Source of the DNA: Chloracidobacterium validum | Lineage (GTDB): Bacteria > Acidobacteriota > Blastocatellia > Chloracidobacteriales > Chloracidobacteriaceae | NCBI RefSeq assembly: GCF_018304825.1 | Contig: NZ_CP072648.1 | Coordinates: 1,905,501 to 1,969,500 of the forward strand | Direction of reading: 5' to 3' | DNA: 64,000 bases | Shown here: positions 8,583 through 17,507 of the stretch, piece by piece | Numbering within the stretch: the stretch's first letter is position 1 | Layout of the letters: every line of letters begins with the position of its first letter | Program-made: the position numbers and the translations under genes | Notes under the pieces: generated by a model | The model's database searches: none | The model's input: the letters and a program-made list of their open reading frames with translations, nothing else | What the model was told of the DNA's origin: nothing

Positions 8583-9554
8583 ATGAGCGCCGCATCGGAG
8601 CCAGCTTGGGCAGCGGTGGCCGACCTGACCCGCCGCCTCAAGGCCCAGGCCCTGGCCGTGGGATTTTCAAAAGTCGGTATTGCGCGCGCCGAAGCCCTCG
8701 AACCGGAAGGCGACCGCTTACGCACTTGGCTGGCGCGCGGCTACCACGCCACGCTGGGGTGGATGGAACGGACGGCTGACCAACGCGCGAATCCGGCGCG
8801 GCTGTTGCCGGGCGTCAAGTCGGTCGTCGCGGTTGCGCTCAACTACGATACGCCACCACGCCACGTTGACGCGCCGGAAATCGGCAAAATCTCACGTTAT
8901 GCCTGGGGTGACGACTACCACGACGTGCTCACCGCAAAGCTCACCGCTTTGCTTGACTGGATTCGTGCCGAATGCCCCGGCGCCAACGGCTACATTGCCG
9001 TGGATGCCCAACCTGTCATGGACAAGGCCTGGGCCGTCCGTGCCGGCCTGGGCTGGCTCGGCAAGCATGGCAATGTCATTACGCGAGAATTCGGTTCGTG
9101 GGTCTTTCTTGGTGAGTTGCTGCTGGACATCGAGCTTGAACCCGAAACCGAGCTTGTGCCGGATCACTGTGGCGTGTGTACCGCCTGCCTGGACGCTTGC
9201 CCAACCCAGGCCATCGTCGAACCCTATGTCGTGGACGCGCGGCGGTGCATTGCCTTTGCCACGATTGAGTCCAAAAGCGAAACGCCCGATATGGATACCC
9301 ATGGCTGGGTCTTCGGGTGTGACGTCTGCCAGGATGTGTGTCCGTGGTCGCGGTTTCGTCAACCCACCACGGAAGCCCGTTTCACACCGCACGATGGCAT
9401 GGTTGCCCCGCCCCTTGCCGAACTCGATGCGCTGACGCCGGAAGACTTCAAGCGGCGCTTTGCCGGGACGCCTGTTCTACGCGCCAAGCACCACGGCCTG
9501 CGTCGTAATGTCGCAGCAGCGCGGGGCGCGGGTCTGGGGTCTGAAAGCGATTGA
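8583..9554 (+). CDS. queG: Epoxyqueuosine reductase QueG
   Basis: 323 residues; ATG preceded by AGGAGAAAGGCC. QueG reduces epoxyqueuosine to queuosine in tRNA, the last step of the queuosine pathway, using cobalamin and two [4Fe-4S] clusters. The ferredoxin-like cysteines are visible as CGVCTACLDACP (about residues 196-207) and CDVCQDVCPW (about 246-255). The N-terminal YDTP and ISRYAWGDDYH segments match the family. It is a little shorter than forms with a HEAT-like C-terminal extension (350-380), and ends soon after the RAKHHGLRRNVA motif. It lies 38 bases after der and may be co-transcribed. Confidence 0.93.
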   Translation: MSAASEPAWAAVADLTRRLKAQALAVGFSKVGIARAEALEPEGDRLRTWLARGYHATLGWMERTADQRANPARLLPGVKSVVAVALNYDTPPRHVDAPEIGKISRYAWGDDYHDVLTAKLTALLDWIRAECPGANGYIAVDAQPVMDKAWAVRAGLGWLGKHGNVITREFGSWVFLGELLLDIELEPETELVPDHCGVCTACLDACPTQAIVEPYVVDARRCIAFATIESKSETPDMDTHGWVFGCDVCQDVCPWSRFRQPTTEARFTPHDGMVAPPLAELDALTPEDFKRRFAGTPVLRAKHHGLRRNVAAARGAGLGSESD

Positions 9555-9597
9555 ACCAGTGCCGTCCGCGGTAGGCTTCGTCCGCCGACAAGTCCGT

Positions 9598-11601
9598 TCA
9601 ACGCGCCAGCGCGGCGTCAAAGCCGTCGAGTGAGCCATGCAGGCGCTTGTACACCGCCTCCAGCTTGGCGCGGCGGTCGCTGGCGGTTGGCGCGTTGGCA
9701 TCGTAGCCTAGCTTGTACGCCTCGAAGGCTTCGGCATCCTGCTTGGTTGCTTCGAGCACGACCCCCAAGCGCCAGGCGGCTTCGCGGCGCGATGGGGCCG
9801 TTGGATACGCCTTGACGGCTTCGCGCAGGCGCACCGTCGCGGCGGCCGTTTCACCCTGCTTGTAGAGAACCCAGCCCAGCGTCATCTGGGCGCGGACGTA
9901 AAACTCAGCCAATCGGTCTTCGGCGCGTGGACTGTCAACGCCACCGCCCGCGACACGGGACGCCTCGGCCGTGGCATCAATTGCCTGGCGGGCAAAGCGT
10001 TCGGCAATACCGAGTTCCCCAACGTCGGCCAGGGTCTCGGCGGCGCGCAGCAGTCGCCACCCACGCGCCGGGTCCTTGCCCGCAACAAACTCCCTGGCGG
10101 CGATTTCGAGCGGCGACTCCATCAATCCCTGGCCGGTGGTCGCGCCTTTGGCACGGGCCTGCTTGGCCAGCAGGGCAAAGCGCAGGTAACGCTCGATGAA
10201 GGTCACTTCGTCATCACTCAGCAGCGAGGAAGCAACCAGCAGGGAGGCGCGGCGTTCGAGGTCGAGCAGCCGCGCCAGGCGCGGTCCACGTACCGGCAGC
10301 GCGCCGCCCAAAACAGCTTCAAACTCGCCATCCGGCGTCACCTTGAGAAAGGTTTCAAAGGGTTCGAGCGCCTGGTCATAGGCATTGGCCAGAATCAAGG
10401 TTGCCCCTAACTCAAACTGGAGCGTCGCAAACTGAGCCGTTTGCAAGGCTTCGCCCAGGATGTTTTCAGCCTCGGCCAGGTCGCCGGCCCGGCGCATCAG
10501 GTGGGCTTCAACAATCCGCAACCAGGGATAGTTCGGCTGGATGCGCTTGGCCTGCGTGCCGGCCGCAATGGCGGCCGTGAAGTCTCCGTTGACCGCATGG
10601 ACGTACGCCAGTTGCGTGAAAAAACGGACATCGCGCGGGTTGATGGTGAGCATGCGCGCCATGGGTTCGATGGCTTCCCGCTCGCGCCTCTGGGCGACAT
10701 AACAAATTGCCAGCCCGCCCCAGGCCGTCGGATGCTCCGGGTCAAGCTCGATTTGACGCCGGTAGTTGGCTTCTGCCTTCTCGTAATCACCTGCCGAGCG
10801 CTGGAGATCGGCTAGCGCAGCCCACGCGACGCGGCTTTTGGGGTCCAGCTCCAGCGCCTTCTGAAACGCGGCGGCCGCTTCTTCGAGGCGCAGCCCAATC
10901 TGGTAAGCCACGCCCAGGCTGTGGTGGAAATTTGCGGAGGTGGCGTCAAGCTCGATGGCGCGCTTGAACACTTCCTGAGCATCTGTCGGCACTTCCAGGC
11001 TGAGATAAAACAAGCCGATTTGTTCGAGCGCCGGCGCATTGTCCCAGGCTCGCGGCTGAAACTCACGCATGAGGAGCACGGCTTCCTTGCGCAGCCCCTG
11101 GGTCGCCAGAAGCAGCGGCATCGGCAGAATCAATGACCGGAAGAGGCGCGCGGCGTCGGCGTTGGGAAGCGTCTTGACGGCCTGGCGAAAGACATTTTGC
11201 GCGCCTTCGGCATCGCCGGCGCGCAAACGCTGCTCGCCAAGCTGCGCCTGGGCCCGCACCAGTGATTGCCGGGCGGAGGACTGCAAGGGTGAAGCCGGGT
11301 GTGTCCGCAGAAACTCACTGAGTTGCGTCACGTACGCTTCAAGGTTGGCGGCGGATAGTGCAGCTTCCAGGTCGGCTTGCTCACGCAGCAGCTCGCTGGT
11401 CGTCGTCGGCGCGGCCAGTACCACCATCGGCGCCGGCGGCACTTCACGCGGCGGCTCGGCGGCTGGATTTGGGCGTGGCGCGCCGGTGGCCGTCCCGGAT
11501 TGCGTCGGGACGAACTGGGCTAGGGCCGGCACGGATAAACTGCTCAAGGTAACGCACAGGAGAAAGCGCCGGGCAGTGGCGCGTACGACATCGGTCGTCA
11601 T
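9598..11601 (-). CDS. Exported TPR-repeat protein
   Basis: 667 residues with a signal peptide (RFLLCVTLSSLSVPALAQ) and a Pro-rich spacer, then a long series of tetratricopeptide repeats from about residue 100 to the end. Clear units include LGVAYQIGLRLEEAAAAFQK, AWAALADLQRSAGDYEKAEA and AWGGLAICYVAQRREREAIE. TPR arrays mediate protein-protein contacts; location is probably periplasmic. The ATG is preceded by AGGACTTGAACCC. It begins 16 bases after the stop of the ABC permease gene, so the two probably form one transcript. No catalytic domain is visible and the specific role is unknown. Confidence 0.82.
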   Translation of the reverse strand: MTTDVVRATARRFLLCVTLSSLSVPALAQFVPTQSGTATGAPRPNPAAEPPREVPPAPMVVLAAPTTTSELLREQADLEAALSAANLEAYVTQLSEFLRTHPASPLQSSARQSLVRAQAQLGEQRLRAGDAEGAQNVFRQAVKTLPNADAARLFRSLILPMPLLLATQGLRKEAVLLMREFQPRAWDNAPALEQIGLFYLSLEVPTDAQEVFKRAIELDATSANFHHSLGVAYQIGLRLEEAAAAFQKALELDPKSRVAWAALADLQRSAGDYEKAEANYRRQIELDPEHPTAWGGLAICYVAQRREREAIEPMARMLTINPRDVRFFTQLAYVHAVNGDFTAAIAAGTQAKRIQPNYPWLRIVEAHLMRRAGDLAEAENILGEALQTAQFATLQFELGATLILANAYDQALEPFETFLKVTPDGEFEAVLGGALPVRGPRLARLLDLERRASLLVASSLLSDDEVTFIERYLRFALLAKQARAKGATTGQGLMESPLEIAAREFVAGKDPARGWRLLRAAETLADVGELGIAERFARQAIDATAEASRVAGGGVDSPRAEDRLAEFYVRAQMTLGWVLYKQGETAAATVRLREAVKAYPTAPSRREAAWRLGVVLEATKQDAEAFEAYKLGYDANAPTASDRRAKLEAVYKRLHGSLDGFDAALAR

Positions 11602-11617
11602 GGGTTCAAGTCCTGGA

Positions 11618-12679
11618 TCAAGCTTCAGATTTCGTCAGTTTGGCAAAGGCGGTTCGCACCGGATATTCACATGCCACACACAGGATGATGATGGCCTGCA
11701 GAACGATGGTCAGGTCTTTTGAGACGTGTTCGGTAAAAATGCCGATAAACAGTTGCGACCGAATCAGCGCCCCAAAGAGGATGGCCGCCAGTACAATCCC
11801 GACCGGATGGTTTCGTCCCAGCAGCGCGACCGCAATCCCCGTGAAGCCGTAGCCCGGCGAAAAACCGTCGTAGTACCGATGGCGGTAGCCCAGCACCTCG
11901 CCCGTCGCCACCAGTCCGGCCAGCGCGCCGCTGATGACCATCGCCAGCACGATGTTACGGGCAACGTTGATGCCAGCGTATTCCGCCGCCGTGGGGCTGC
12001 TGCCGACGGCGCGTAGCTCGTAACCCCACTTCGTTTTCCAGAGAAAGACATACACCGCGCCACAGGCCAGCAAGGCAATCAAGAAACCCAGGCTGAGTGG
12101 GATGCGCTCCGGGATAGCCGGAATGAACTTGTGCATGCGCGCCAGATGTGCGCCGGAAGCAATCTCATACGTTTGGAGAATCGGATCGCCCGTCTCACGG
12201 TAGTGATACTGGACAAGGTAGCTCACCAGTCCCACGGCAATGAAGTTCATCATGATCGTGTTGATGACTTCGTGCGAGCCAAACCGGGCCTTGAGGAACC
12301 CCGGCACGGCCGCCCACAGCCCGCCGGCTGCCATGGCCCCCAGGATGCAGGCGGCGACGAGCAACGGAGACGGCAGCCAGGTCAGCGTAAACCCGACCCA
12401 GGCTGCCGCGAAAGCGCCTACCGTGAGCTGCCCTTCGGCACCGATATTGAGCAATCCGCATTTGAACGCGACCGAGACGGCCAGGCCGGTAAAAATCAAT
12501 GGCGTGGCATAAAAGAGCGTGTAGCCAATGCCATCGAGCGAGCCAAAGGCGCTCGAAAAGAAAAGCTCATAGACTGCCAGCGGGCTGTCGCCCATCAGCA
12601 GCACAATCCCACCGCCCAACAGAAAGGCAAACACCACGGCCAGCGCCGGAAACAGGAGGTCGAGAAAAAATTTTTTCAT
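11618..12679 (-). CDS. ABC transporter permease, nucleoside/simple sugar type
   Basis: 353 residues with about eight to ten hydrophobic segments. The pattern GLAVSVAFKCGLLNIGAEGQ, then GFTGIAVALLGRNHPVGIV, is typical of the YufP/NupP-like permeases that work with BmpA-type lipoproteins on nucleosides or simple sugars. Such systems normally have two permeases, an ATPase and a binding protein encoded together; none of these is adjacent here. The downstream gene is a TPR protein and the upstream gene is a divergent DUF445 protein. The substrate is therefore an inference from family only. Confidence 0.85.
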   Translation of the reverse strand: MKKFFLDLLFPALAVVFAFLLGGGIVLLMGDSPLAVYELFFSSAFGSLDGIGYTLFYATPLIFTGLAVSVAFKCGLLNIGAEGQLTVGAFAAAWVGFTLTWLPSPLLVAACILGAMAAGGLWAAVPGFLKARFGSHEVINTIMMNFIAVGLVSYLVQYHYRETGDPILQTYEIASGAHLARMHKFIPAIPERIPLSLGFLIALLACGAVYVFLWKTKWGYELRAVGSSPTAAEYAGINVARNIVLAMVISGALAGLVATGEVLGYRHRYYDGFSPGYGFTGIAVALLGRNHPVGIVLAAILFGALIRSQLFIGIFTEHVSKDLTIVLQAIIILCVACEYPVRTAFAKLTKSEA

Positions 12680-12746
12680 AGATGCTTCGCAAAGATCGCC
12701 ATCATGATGCGCTACGATAGCATCAAATTGCGTGTTTGATTTCTAG

Positions 12747-13697
12747 ATGCTTGATGTTTCCAGATGCAAAGCGATGGCCGGCGCGCTACAACATTACCTT
12801 GCCTGGCGCTTGCCCCAGTTCCTTGCCCCACCGCGCACGGTTATGAACCTCCCGCGCTTGCTTTTCGATTGTAGCCCACTCCTGATTGCCACGGCTCACG
12901 GTTACGGCGCGGCCTGGCTGGCCGTCAAGATGCTCTTCCGCCCACTCAAGCCGGTGTATGTCTTTGGCTGGAAACTTCCATTCACGCCCGGCCTGCTCCC
13001 TGCCGAGCGGGAACGCTTCGTGGACGCCCTGGCCGGGGTCATTGCGGAGAAGCTTCTCACCGCCGACATCCTGGCTTCGGCGCTTCACGAACTCCAGCTC
13101 GAAACCGACGTGGAGAAACTGGCCCGCCTGCGCTATGCCGAGCGCTCCCAGCCCGACACCCTGCTCCCAGTGGTCGCCGGGCGCATCACGGACATGCTTA
13201 CCACGCTCAAGCACTCCTCCGAAGCCAAATGGCGTATTGCTCACGAACTGCGCGCGGTCGTCGTCCGGCGACTGGAGCGCGACTACCACCCGGCCGTCCG
13301 CCAAACCGCCACGTTTCTGGTGGGCAACAACTTGGTTTACCGCATCGTGGACCGCGCCATCAACGAGTTGGCCGACCAGCTTTCCGAGAGCATGGCCATC
13401 CGCGAAGTCGTGGATGAAGCCCTGCGCCGCTTGTCCGAGGTGGTGTTCACCAGTGAACAGCCGCTTCAGAAACGAATTGCTCAGGACCTGGTTCACCAAC
13501 TCAGCCAGCGGCTCGACATCAAAAGCATCATCAAGCGTCGCTTTGAATCCTTCTCGAACGATATTTTTGAAAATCTCGTCTATGAAACCGCCGGACATGA
13601 ACTGCGCGGCATCATGGTGTTTGGGACGTATGTTGGCTTGGCCGTCGGCGTCCTGCAAACCAGCATCAACCTGTGGCGCACCTTCGCCGGGCCCTGA
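12747..13697 (+). CDS. DUF445 family membrane protein
   Basis: Up to 316 residues. The conserved start of the domain, HGYGAAWLAVKMLFRPLKPV followed by PFTPGLLPAERERF, matches the DUF445 (YheB-like) family, whose biochemical role is unknown. One hydrophobic segment lies near the N-terminus and another near the C-terminus (MVFGTYVGLAVGVLQ), with a long, mostly helical region between. Alternative ATG starts at 12774 or 12843 are possible; the latter gives MNLPRLLFD just before the first membrane segment, as in many relatives. No ribosome site decides this. It is divergent from the ABC permease gene. Confidence 0.8.
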   Translation: MLDVSRCKAMAGALQHYLAWRLPQFLAPPRTVMNLPRLLFDCSPLLIATAHGYGAAWLAVKMLFRPLKPVYVFGWKLPFTPGLLPAERERFVDALAGVIAEKLLTADILASALHELQLETDVEKLARLRYAERSQPDTLLPVVAGRITDMLTTLKHSSEAKWRIAHELRAVVVRRLERDYHPAVRQTATFLVGNNLVYRIVDRAINELADQLSESMAIREVVDEALRRLSEVVFTSEQPLQKRIAQDLVHQLSQRLDIKSIIKRRFESFSNDIFENLVYETAGHELRGIMVFGTYVGLAVGVLQTSINLWRTFAGP

Positions 13698-13730
13698 CGG
13701 GACGGGTCGGCAGGATGCGCCGATGTGGAG

Positions 13731-13804
13731 TGCGCCCGGAGAGACTCGAACTCCCAACCCTCAGATCCGAAGTCTGATGCTCTATCCGATTGAGCTACGG
13801 GCGC
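13731..13804 (-). tRNA. tRNA-Arg (anticodon TCG)
   Basis: A 74-base cloverleaf on the minus strand. The acceptor stem GCGCCCG pairs with CGGGCGC, the D stem is GCTC/GAGC, the anticodon stem TCAGA/TCTGA encloses the loop CTTCGGA (anticodon TCG at 34-36), and the T arm has TTCGAGT. The discriminator base is A and no CCA is encoded. It would read CGA and related arginine codons. Confidence 0.95.
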
Positions 13805-13845
13805 AACGGTCAGCAAGTCGGATATAACCCGCCACGTTCGGCTTT

Positions 13846-14559
13846 TCAAGCTGGCGCGGTTCGAGCCAGCGGCGCAACCCCTTCCAGAGCGCGCAACGAG
13901 CGCCGCAATCCCAGCACGAGCACCAAGTTGGCGACGGTCATCGTGCCTTCAGCCACGCCATGGAGCCAGTCCACATGGGTCAGCGACGGCGCGCGATAAA
14001 CCTGTCGCGCCACCACGCTCAACGCAATCGTGACCACGACGAACAGAATCAGCAGACCGTACCCGACGATGGTTTGCCGATTGAAGGCTTCCCGGTCCCA
14101 CCGGTGGTTGAGCGCCAGAAAGACGACGAACAACCCATAGGCCACCCCGGCCGATTGAATCATCGCGCCGCGTGTGCCGCCATAGGGCAGCCAGGCCCGC
14201 GCCAGGAGGAAGCCCCCGACCGTAAGCGTTGCCACCGTCGTCGCGGCCAAGACGAACCGCGGGTAGCGGCGCGTCCATTCGCGCAGATGTAGCGCCGCAA
14301 CCGCCAGCCCGACGCTCCCCATGAGGGTCAACAACTCATGCGTCCGCGGAATCCACATCAGCGTCGTGGCATCATCCGTGGCGTGCCAGGCCAGTACGCA
14401 CAGCCCGGCAACCCAGTGCGGCAGCATGGCCACGGCCAGCCGTTGGATGTCAGCCCGTCCCAACGTCGCGCCCAGTCGCCACACCAGGCCAATGGCCAGC
14501 GTCCATTCGGTGACGCTGGCGATGTGAATCATCCAAACCGGGGGTGATAGTAAGCTCAT
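13846..14559 (-). CDS. DUF2499-DUF3593-like membrane protein (Ycf49-like)
   Basis: 237 residues with about seven membrane segments. The N-terminal half (SLLSPPVWMIHIASVTEWTL, then CVLAWHATDD and HELLTLMGSVGLAVAAL) resembles DUF2499, known as Ycf49-like in cyanobacteria and plastids. The C-terminal half ends with a THVDWLHGVAEGTMTVANLV segment like DUF3593. In cyanobacteria I recall these as separate or adjacent units; here they appear fused. The assignment rests on remembered motifs, not a search. It is divergent from an ABC ATPase gene with a palindrome between them. Function unknown. Confidence 0.7.
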   Translation of the reverse strand: MSLLSPPVWMIHIASVTEWTLAIGLVWRLGATLGRADIQRLAVAMLPHWVAGLCVLAWHATDDATTLMWIPRTHELLTLMGSVGLAVAALHLREWTRRYPRFVLAATTVATLTVGGFLLARAWLPYGGTRGAMIQSAGVAYGLFVVFLALNHRWDREAFNRQTIVGYGLLILFVVVTIALSVVARQVYRAPSLTHVDWLHGVAEGTMTVANLVLVLGLRRSLRALEGVAPLARTAPA

Positions 14560-14585
14560 GCCGACCTGCTCGCTTGACGAAGCAT

Positions 14586-14600
14586 CAGTTGAATCAACTG
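14586..14600. promoter_or_regulatory. Perfect 15-bp palindrome, candidate operator
   Basis: CAGTTGA-A-TCAACTG, seven-base arms around one central A, lies between the divergent DUF2499-like and ABC ATPase genes and overlaps the candidate -35 box of the latter. Its size and symmetry suit a dimeric repressor. Confidence 0.5.
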
Positions 14601-14617
14601 TTTACTTTCACCATACT
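14589..14617 (+). promoter_or_regulatory. Candidate promoter of ABC ATPase gene
   Basis: TTGAAT at 14589-14594 and CATACT at 14612-14617 are separated by exactly 17 bases, each matching four of six consensus positions. A start of transcription near 14624 gives a 42-base leader before the ATG at 14666 and rules out the longer frame from 14558. Confidence 0.5.
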
Positions 14618-14665
14618 GTGTCGGCCGAACGAAAAAACTGGAAATCTTTGGTAGGACAAGCGGCT

Positions 14666-15604
14666 ATGCCCCCGGTGGTTGAGATCGAGCACCTCTCGAT
14701 GGAATACGTCACTGGCTTTTGGCGCAATAAACGCGCCAAGTCACTCGTGGATGTGAGTCTTGAAGTTTACGAAGGCGAAGTGTTCGGGTTTCTTGGCCAC
14801 AACGGCGCGGGAAAAACCACGACGCTCAAAATTCTTATGCGGATTGTCTATCCAACCGGCGGGACGGCGCGCATCTTGGGCCGCCCGTTGGACGACCTGA
14901 CGATGCGGCGGCGCATCGGCTACCTACCGGAAACGCCTTACTTTTACGACTACCTGACCGGGCGTGAACTGCTCGACTACTTTGGCCGCCTCTGCGGGTT
15001 GGACGCTGACCAGCGCGCTCAACGGATTCGGGACATGCTGGCACTGGTGAGCCTCCAGCATGCGGCCGACCGCCCGTTGCGGAAGTACTCCAAGGGGATG
15101 CTCCAGCGGATCGGCATTGCCCAGGCCCTACTGCACGACCCGGACGTGGTCTTTTTGGACGAACCCATGACCGGGCTTGACCCCATCGGACGCCGTGAGG
15201 TCCGCGACATCATCGCCGGACTGCGCGACCGTGGTAAAACGGTCTTTTTCTCAACCCACATCCTATCGGATGTCGAAGCCCTGTGCGACCGGATCGCCAT
15301 TCTCAAGCAGGGACGACGGGTAGCCTATGGGACGCTGGCGGAGATTCAGGCCGGGCGTTCGGTAACACTCGAAATCGTTGCCACCGAAACGACACCGGAA
15401 ACTGTTCAGGCCCTGGAACCATACGCCGCCCGTCTGCGCCAAACGGCCGCCGGGCTACACTGTGAATTGAAGTCAGCCAGCCAAGTAAGCGATGCGGTCG
15501 CGGCGCTGCACCACCACGGCGGACGACTGGTTTCCATCACGCCAATCAAGTCGGCGCTGGAAGAGTTTTTCATCCGGGATGAGGCAGTCAACGAGGTCGC
15601 CTGA
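14666..15604 (+). CDS. ABC transporter ATP-binding protein
   Basis: 312 residues, single ATPase domain. Walker A is GHNGAGKTT (about residues 42-50), signature KYSKGMLQRIG, Walker B VVFLDEPMTGLDP, followed by the H-loop in STHILSDVEALCD. The C-terminal 80 residues form the extra domain seen in exporters of the CcmA/NatA-like group. The frame could begin at 14558, but a candidate promoter at 14589-14617 and AGGACAAGCGGCT before the ATG favour 14666. No permease gene is adjacent, so the partner must be elsewhere. Substrate unknown. Confidence 0.9.
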   Translation: MPPVVEIEHLSMEYVTGFWRNKRAKSLVDVSLEVYEGEVFGFLGHNGAGKTTTLKILMRIVYPTGGTARILGRPLDDLTMRRRIGYLPETPYFYDYLTGRELLDYFGRLCGLDADQRAQRIRDMLALVSLQHAADRPLRKYSKGMLQRIGIAQALLHDPDVVFLDEPMTGLDPIGRREVRDIIAGLRDRGKTVFFSTHILSDVEALCDRIAILKQGRRVAYGTLAEIQAGRSVTLEIVATETTPETVQALEPYAARLRQTAAGLHCELKSASQVSDAVAALHHHGGRLVSITPIKSALEEFFIRDEAVNEVA

Positions 15605-15803
15605 CCGGCCAGCCCCCTTGCCAAGCGACTGTCAAGACTTCTTGCGGGGAAAGGTCTGGGGGTTACCACCGGCGTCAAAACCGTTGCCGGCCGAGCAGCG
15701 CCGAGGGCCTGTAGCAAAGGGGAGCGCACCCAGCAAGGAAAATCACCTCACCGGCTAAACGTTGTTGAGCAGATTGAGCATATATGTTGATGTATCTTCG
15801 TTG

Positions 15804-17300
15804 TCACTCCAGCGCGAACAGGCGCTTGATTTGCGCCAGTAACTGGGACGACTTCTCATTCAGGTGGAGCGCTGGGATTGCAGCGATGCGCGCCGCTTCC
15901 AACCCTGCACGCCGGGCTTCCAGGCGTTCGGCGAGGACTTGACTGAAGGCTTCGGCAAGGCGCGGGTTGGTTCGCAGCAGATGGCAAAAAATATCCCGGT
16001 GGATGGTTTGCACGGTCACTTCCCCCACGGCGCGAATCGTCGCCGAGCGTGGCTCACCGGTCATCAGCGCCATTTCCCCAAAGCAATCCGGCGCGTTCAT
16101 CTGCCCGACCTGGAGTCCATCAACCTCGATGCGTACGACGCCGGCCTCCAGAATAAACAGGGCATCGCCTGGCTCTCCCTGACGCACAATGGACTCCCCA
16201 GGCGCATAGCGTTGCCGGTGCATGCTCCGGGCCACCAGCAGGCGCTCCGTTGGCGACAGGCACGCCAGCAACGGCACCGTGCTCAGCAGTGCCTCACCTG
16301 CCACAGCCGCCTGGTGCGCCCGCGCTTCCACCGATACCGGACGGCGTAACTCAATACCCGACAGTGGCAGCGGTATATCCACCGCCGCCCGATCCAGGGC
16401 ATACCACACCCGATCGCGCACCAGACTGGCGATGGCCTCGCGCCGTCCAAAGTTCGTGATGAAATAGCGAATGGCGTAGCGGATGGTTGCATTTTCCAAA
16501 AACGCAACCGTCGCCACCACCGGCGCTGGGTCGGCACAAATTTCGGGAATGTCGTGCAGTGCGGTCAGAACCGCAGCCCGTACCCGTTCCGGTGGGATGT
16601 GATATGACGACTGCACAAAGACCGTCTGGCGTGCCAGTGCCGATGGTTTCGTGTAGGTCACAATCTGGCTCTTGGCAAGCAACCCGTTGGGGATGGTGAC
16701 CTGTTCCTGGTCAAGCGTGAAAATTTTGACTGCCCGCCAGTTGATTTCGATGACTTCGCCGGCGCGCTGCCCGTCGTCGAGTTGAATCCAGTCGCCGACT
16801 TCAAACGGCTGCTGCACCTGTAGCGTCAGCCCGGCCACGATGTTGCCCAGTGTGTCTTGCAGCGCCAAACCGATGATGGCAGTAAAGAGCGCCGACGTAA
16901 CCAGCAGTGAAGTAATCTGTACGCCGGCCCAACTCAGGGCCAGGAACACCACGGCTGCATAGACGATGCCCTGGATGATGTCGCGGAAAATGCGTTCCGC
17001 GGCAAGTCCTAACCAGTTCGCAATACCGGCATCAAAAAAAGCCAGCACTGACAATCGCCCCAGGGCCAGTGCCAAACTCACTGCCGACGCATGGCGAAAG
17101 AAAGCTGGTGGGGCATAGTCAGCCGCGACGTAATCGGCCAGGGCCGTGACGACGGTGACAACCAGACACCACAGGGGAAAGCGGAGCGCCTCCCTGACCG
17201 CAGCCGCGACACTTGACTTCTTGATGAAGAAGATGGCCAGACCAGAAGTCAGTATGCCGACCACAATCCACCAGTAGTATGTAAAGTCCGTAGGATTCAT
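15804..17300 (-). CDS. MscS-type channel with cyclic-nucleotide-binding domain
   Basis: 498 residues. Four or so membrane segments (residues 1-140) lead into the MscS pore and beta domain: ALFTAIIGLALQDTLGNIVAG, then QQPFEVGDWIQL and VTIPNGLL. From about residue 335 a cNMP-binding domain follows, with YAPGESIVRQGEPGDALFIL and FGEMALMTGEPRSATIRA, the latter being the phosphate-binding cassette. Proteins with this layout form ligand-modulated small-conductance channels. The fold is complete. The gene stands alone, convergent with the ABC ATPase gene and divergent from the oxidase gene. Confidence 0.9.
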   Translation of the reverse strand: MNPTDFTYYWWIVVGILTSGLAIFFIKKSSVAAAVREALRFPLWCLVVTVVTALADYVAADYAPPAFFRHASAVSLALALGRLSVLAFFDAGIANWLGLAAERIFRDIIQGIVYAAVVFLALSWAGVQITSLLVTSALFTAIIGLALQDTLGNIVAGLTLQVQQPFEVGDWIQLDDGQRAGEVIEINWRAVKIFTLDQEQVTIPNGLLAKSQIVTYTKPSALARQTVFVQSSYHIPPERVRAAVLTALHDIPEICADPAPVVATVAFLENATIRYAIRYFITNFGRREAIASLVRDRVWYALDRAAVDIPLPLSGIELRRPVSVEARAHQAAVAGEALLSTVPLLACLSPTERLLVARSMHRQRYAPGESIVRQGEPGDALFILEAGVVRIEVDGLQVGQMNAPDCFGEMALMTGEPRSATIRAVGEVTVQTIHRDIFCHLLRTNPRLAEAFSQVLAERLEARRAGLEAARIAAIPALHLNEKSSQLLAQIKRLFALE

Positions 17301-17507
17301 CGTTATGCTGACCCGGAGAAGACTTACCGGGTTGGGTTGTAAACGCCCCGCATCCGAGCTTCAAGTGTTTGTTGACGCTTTTCATGTGCCTGTCAGGTGG
17401 ACTGCGCCGCCCGAACCGGATACCGCGCGGCGGTCACGAAGGTTTTGACGTGCCTGCCGATGACGACCATCATAGCGGGCGACCACGTACGCGCTTTACC
17501 TAAACGT

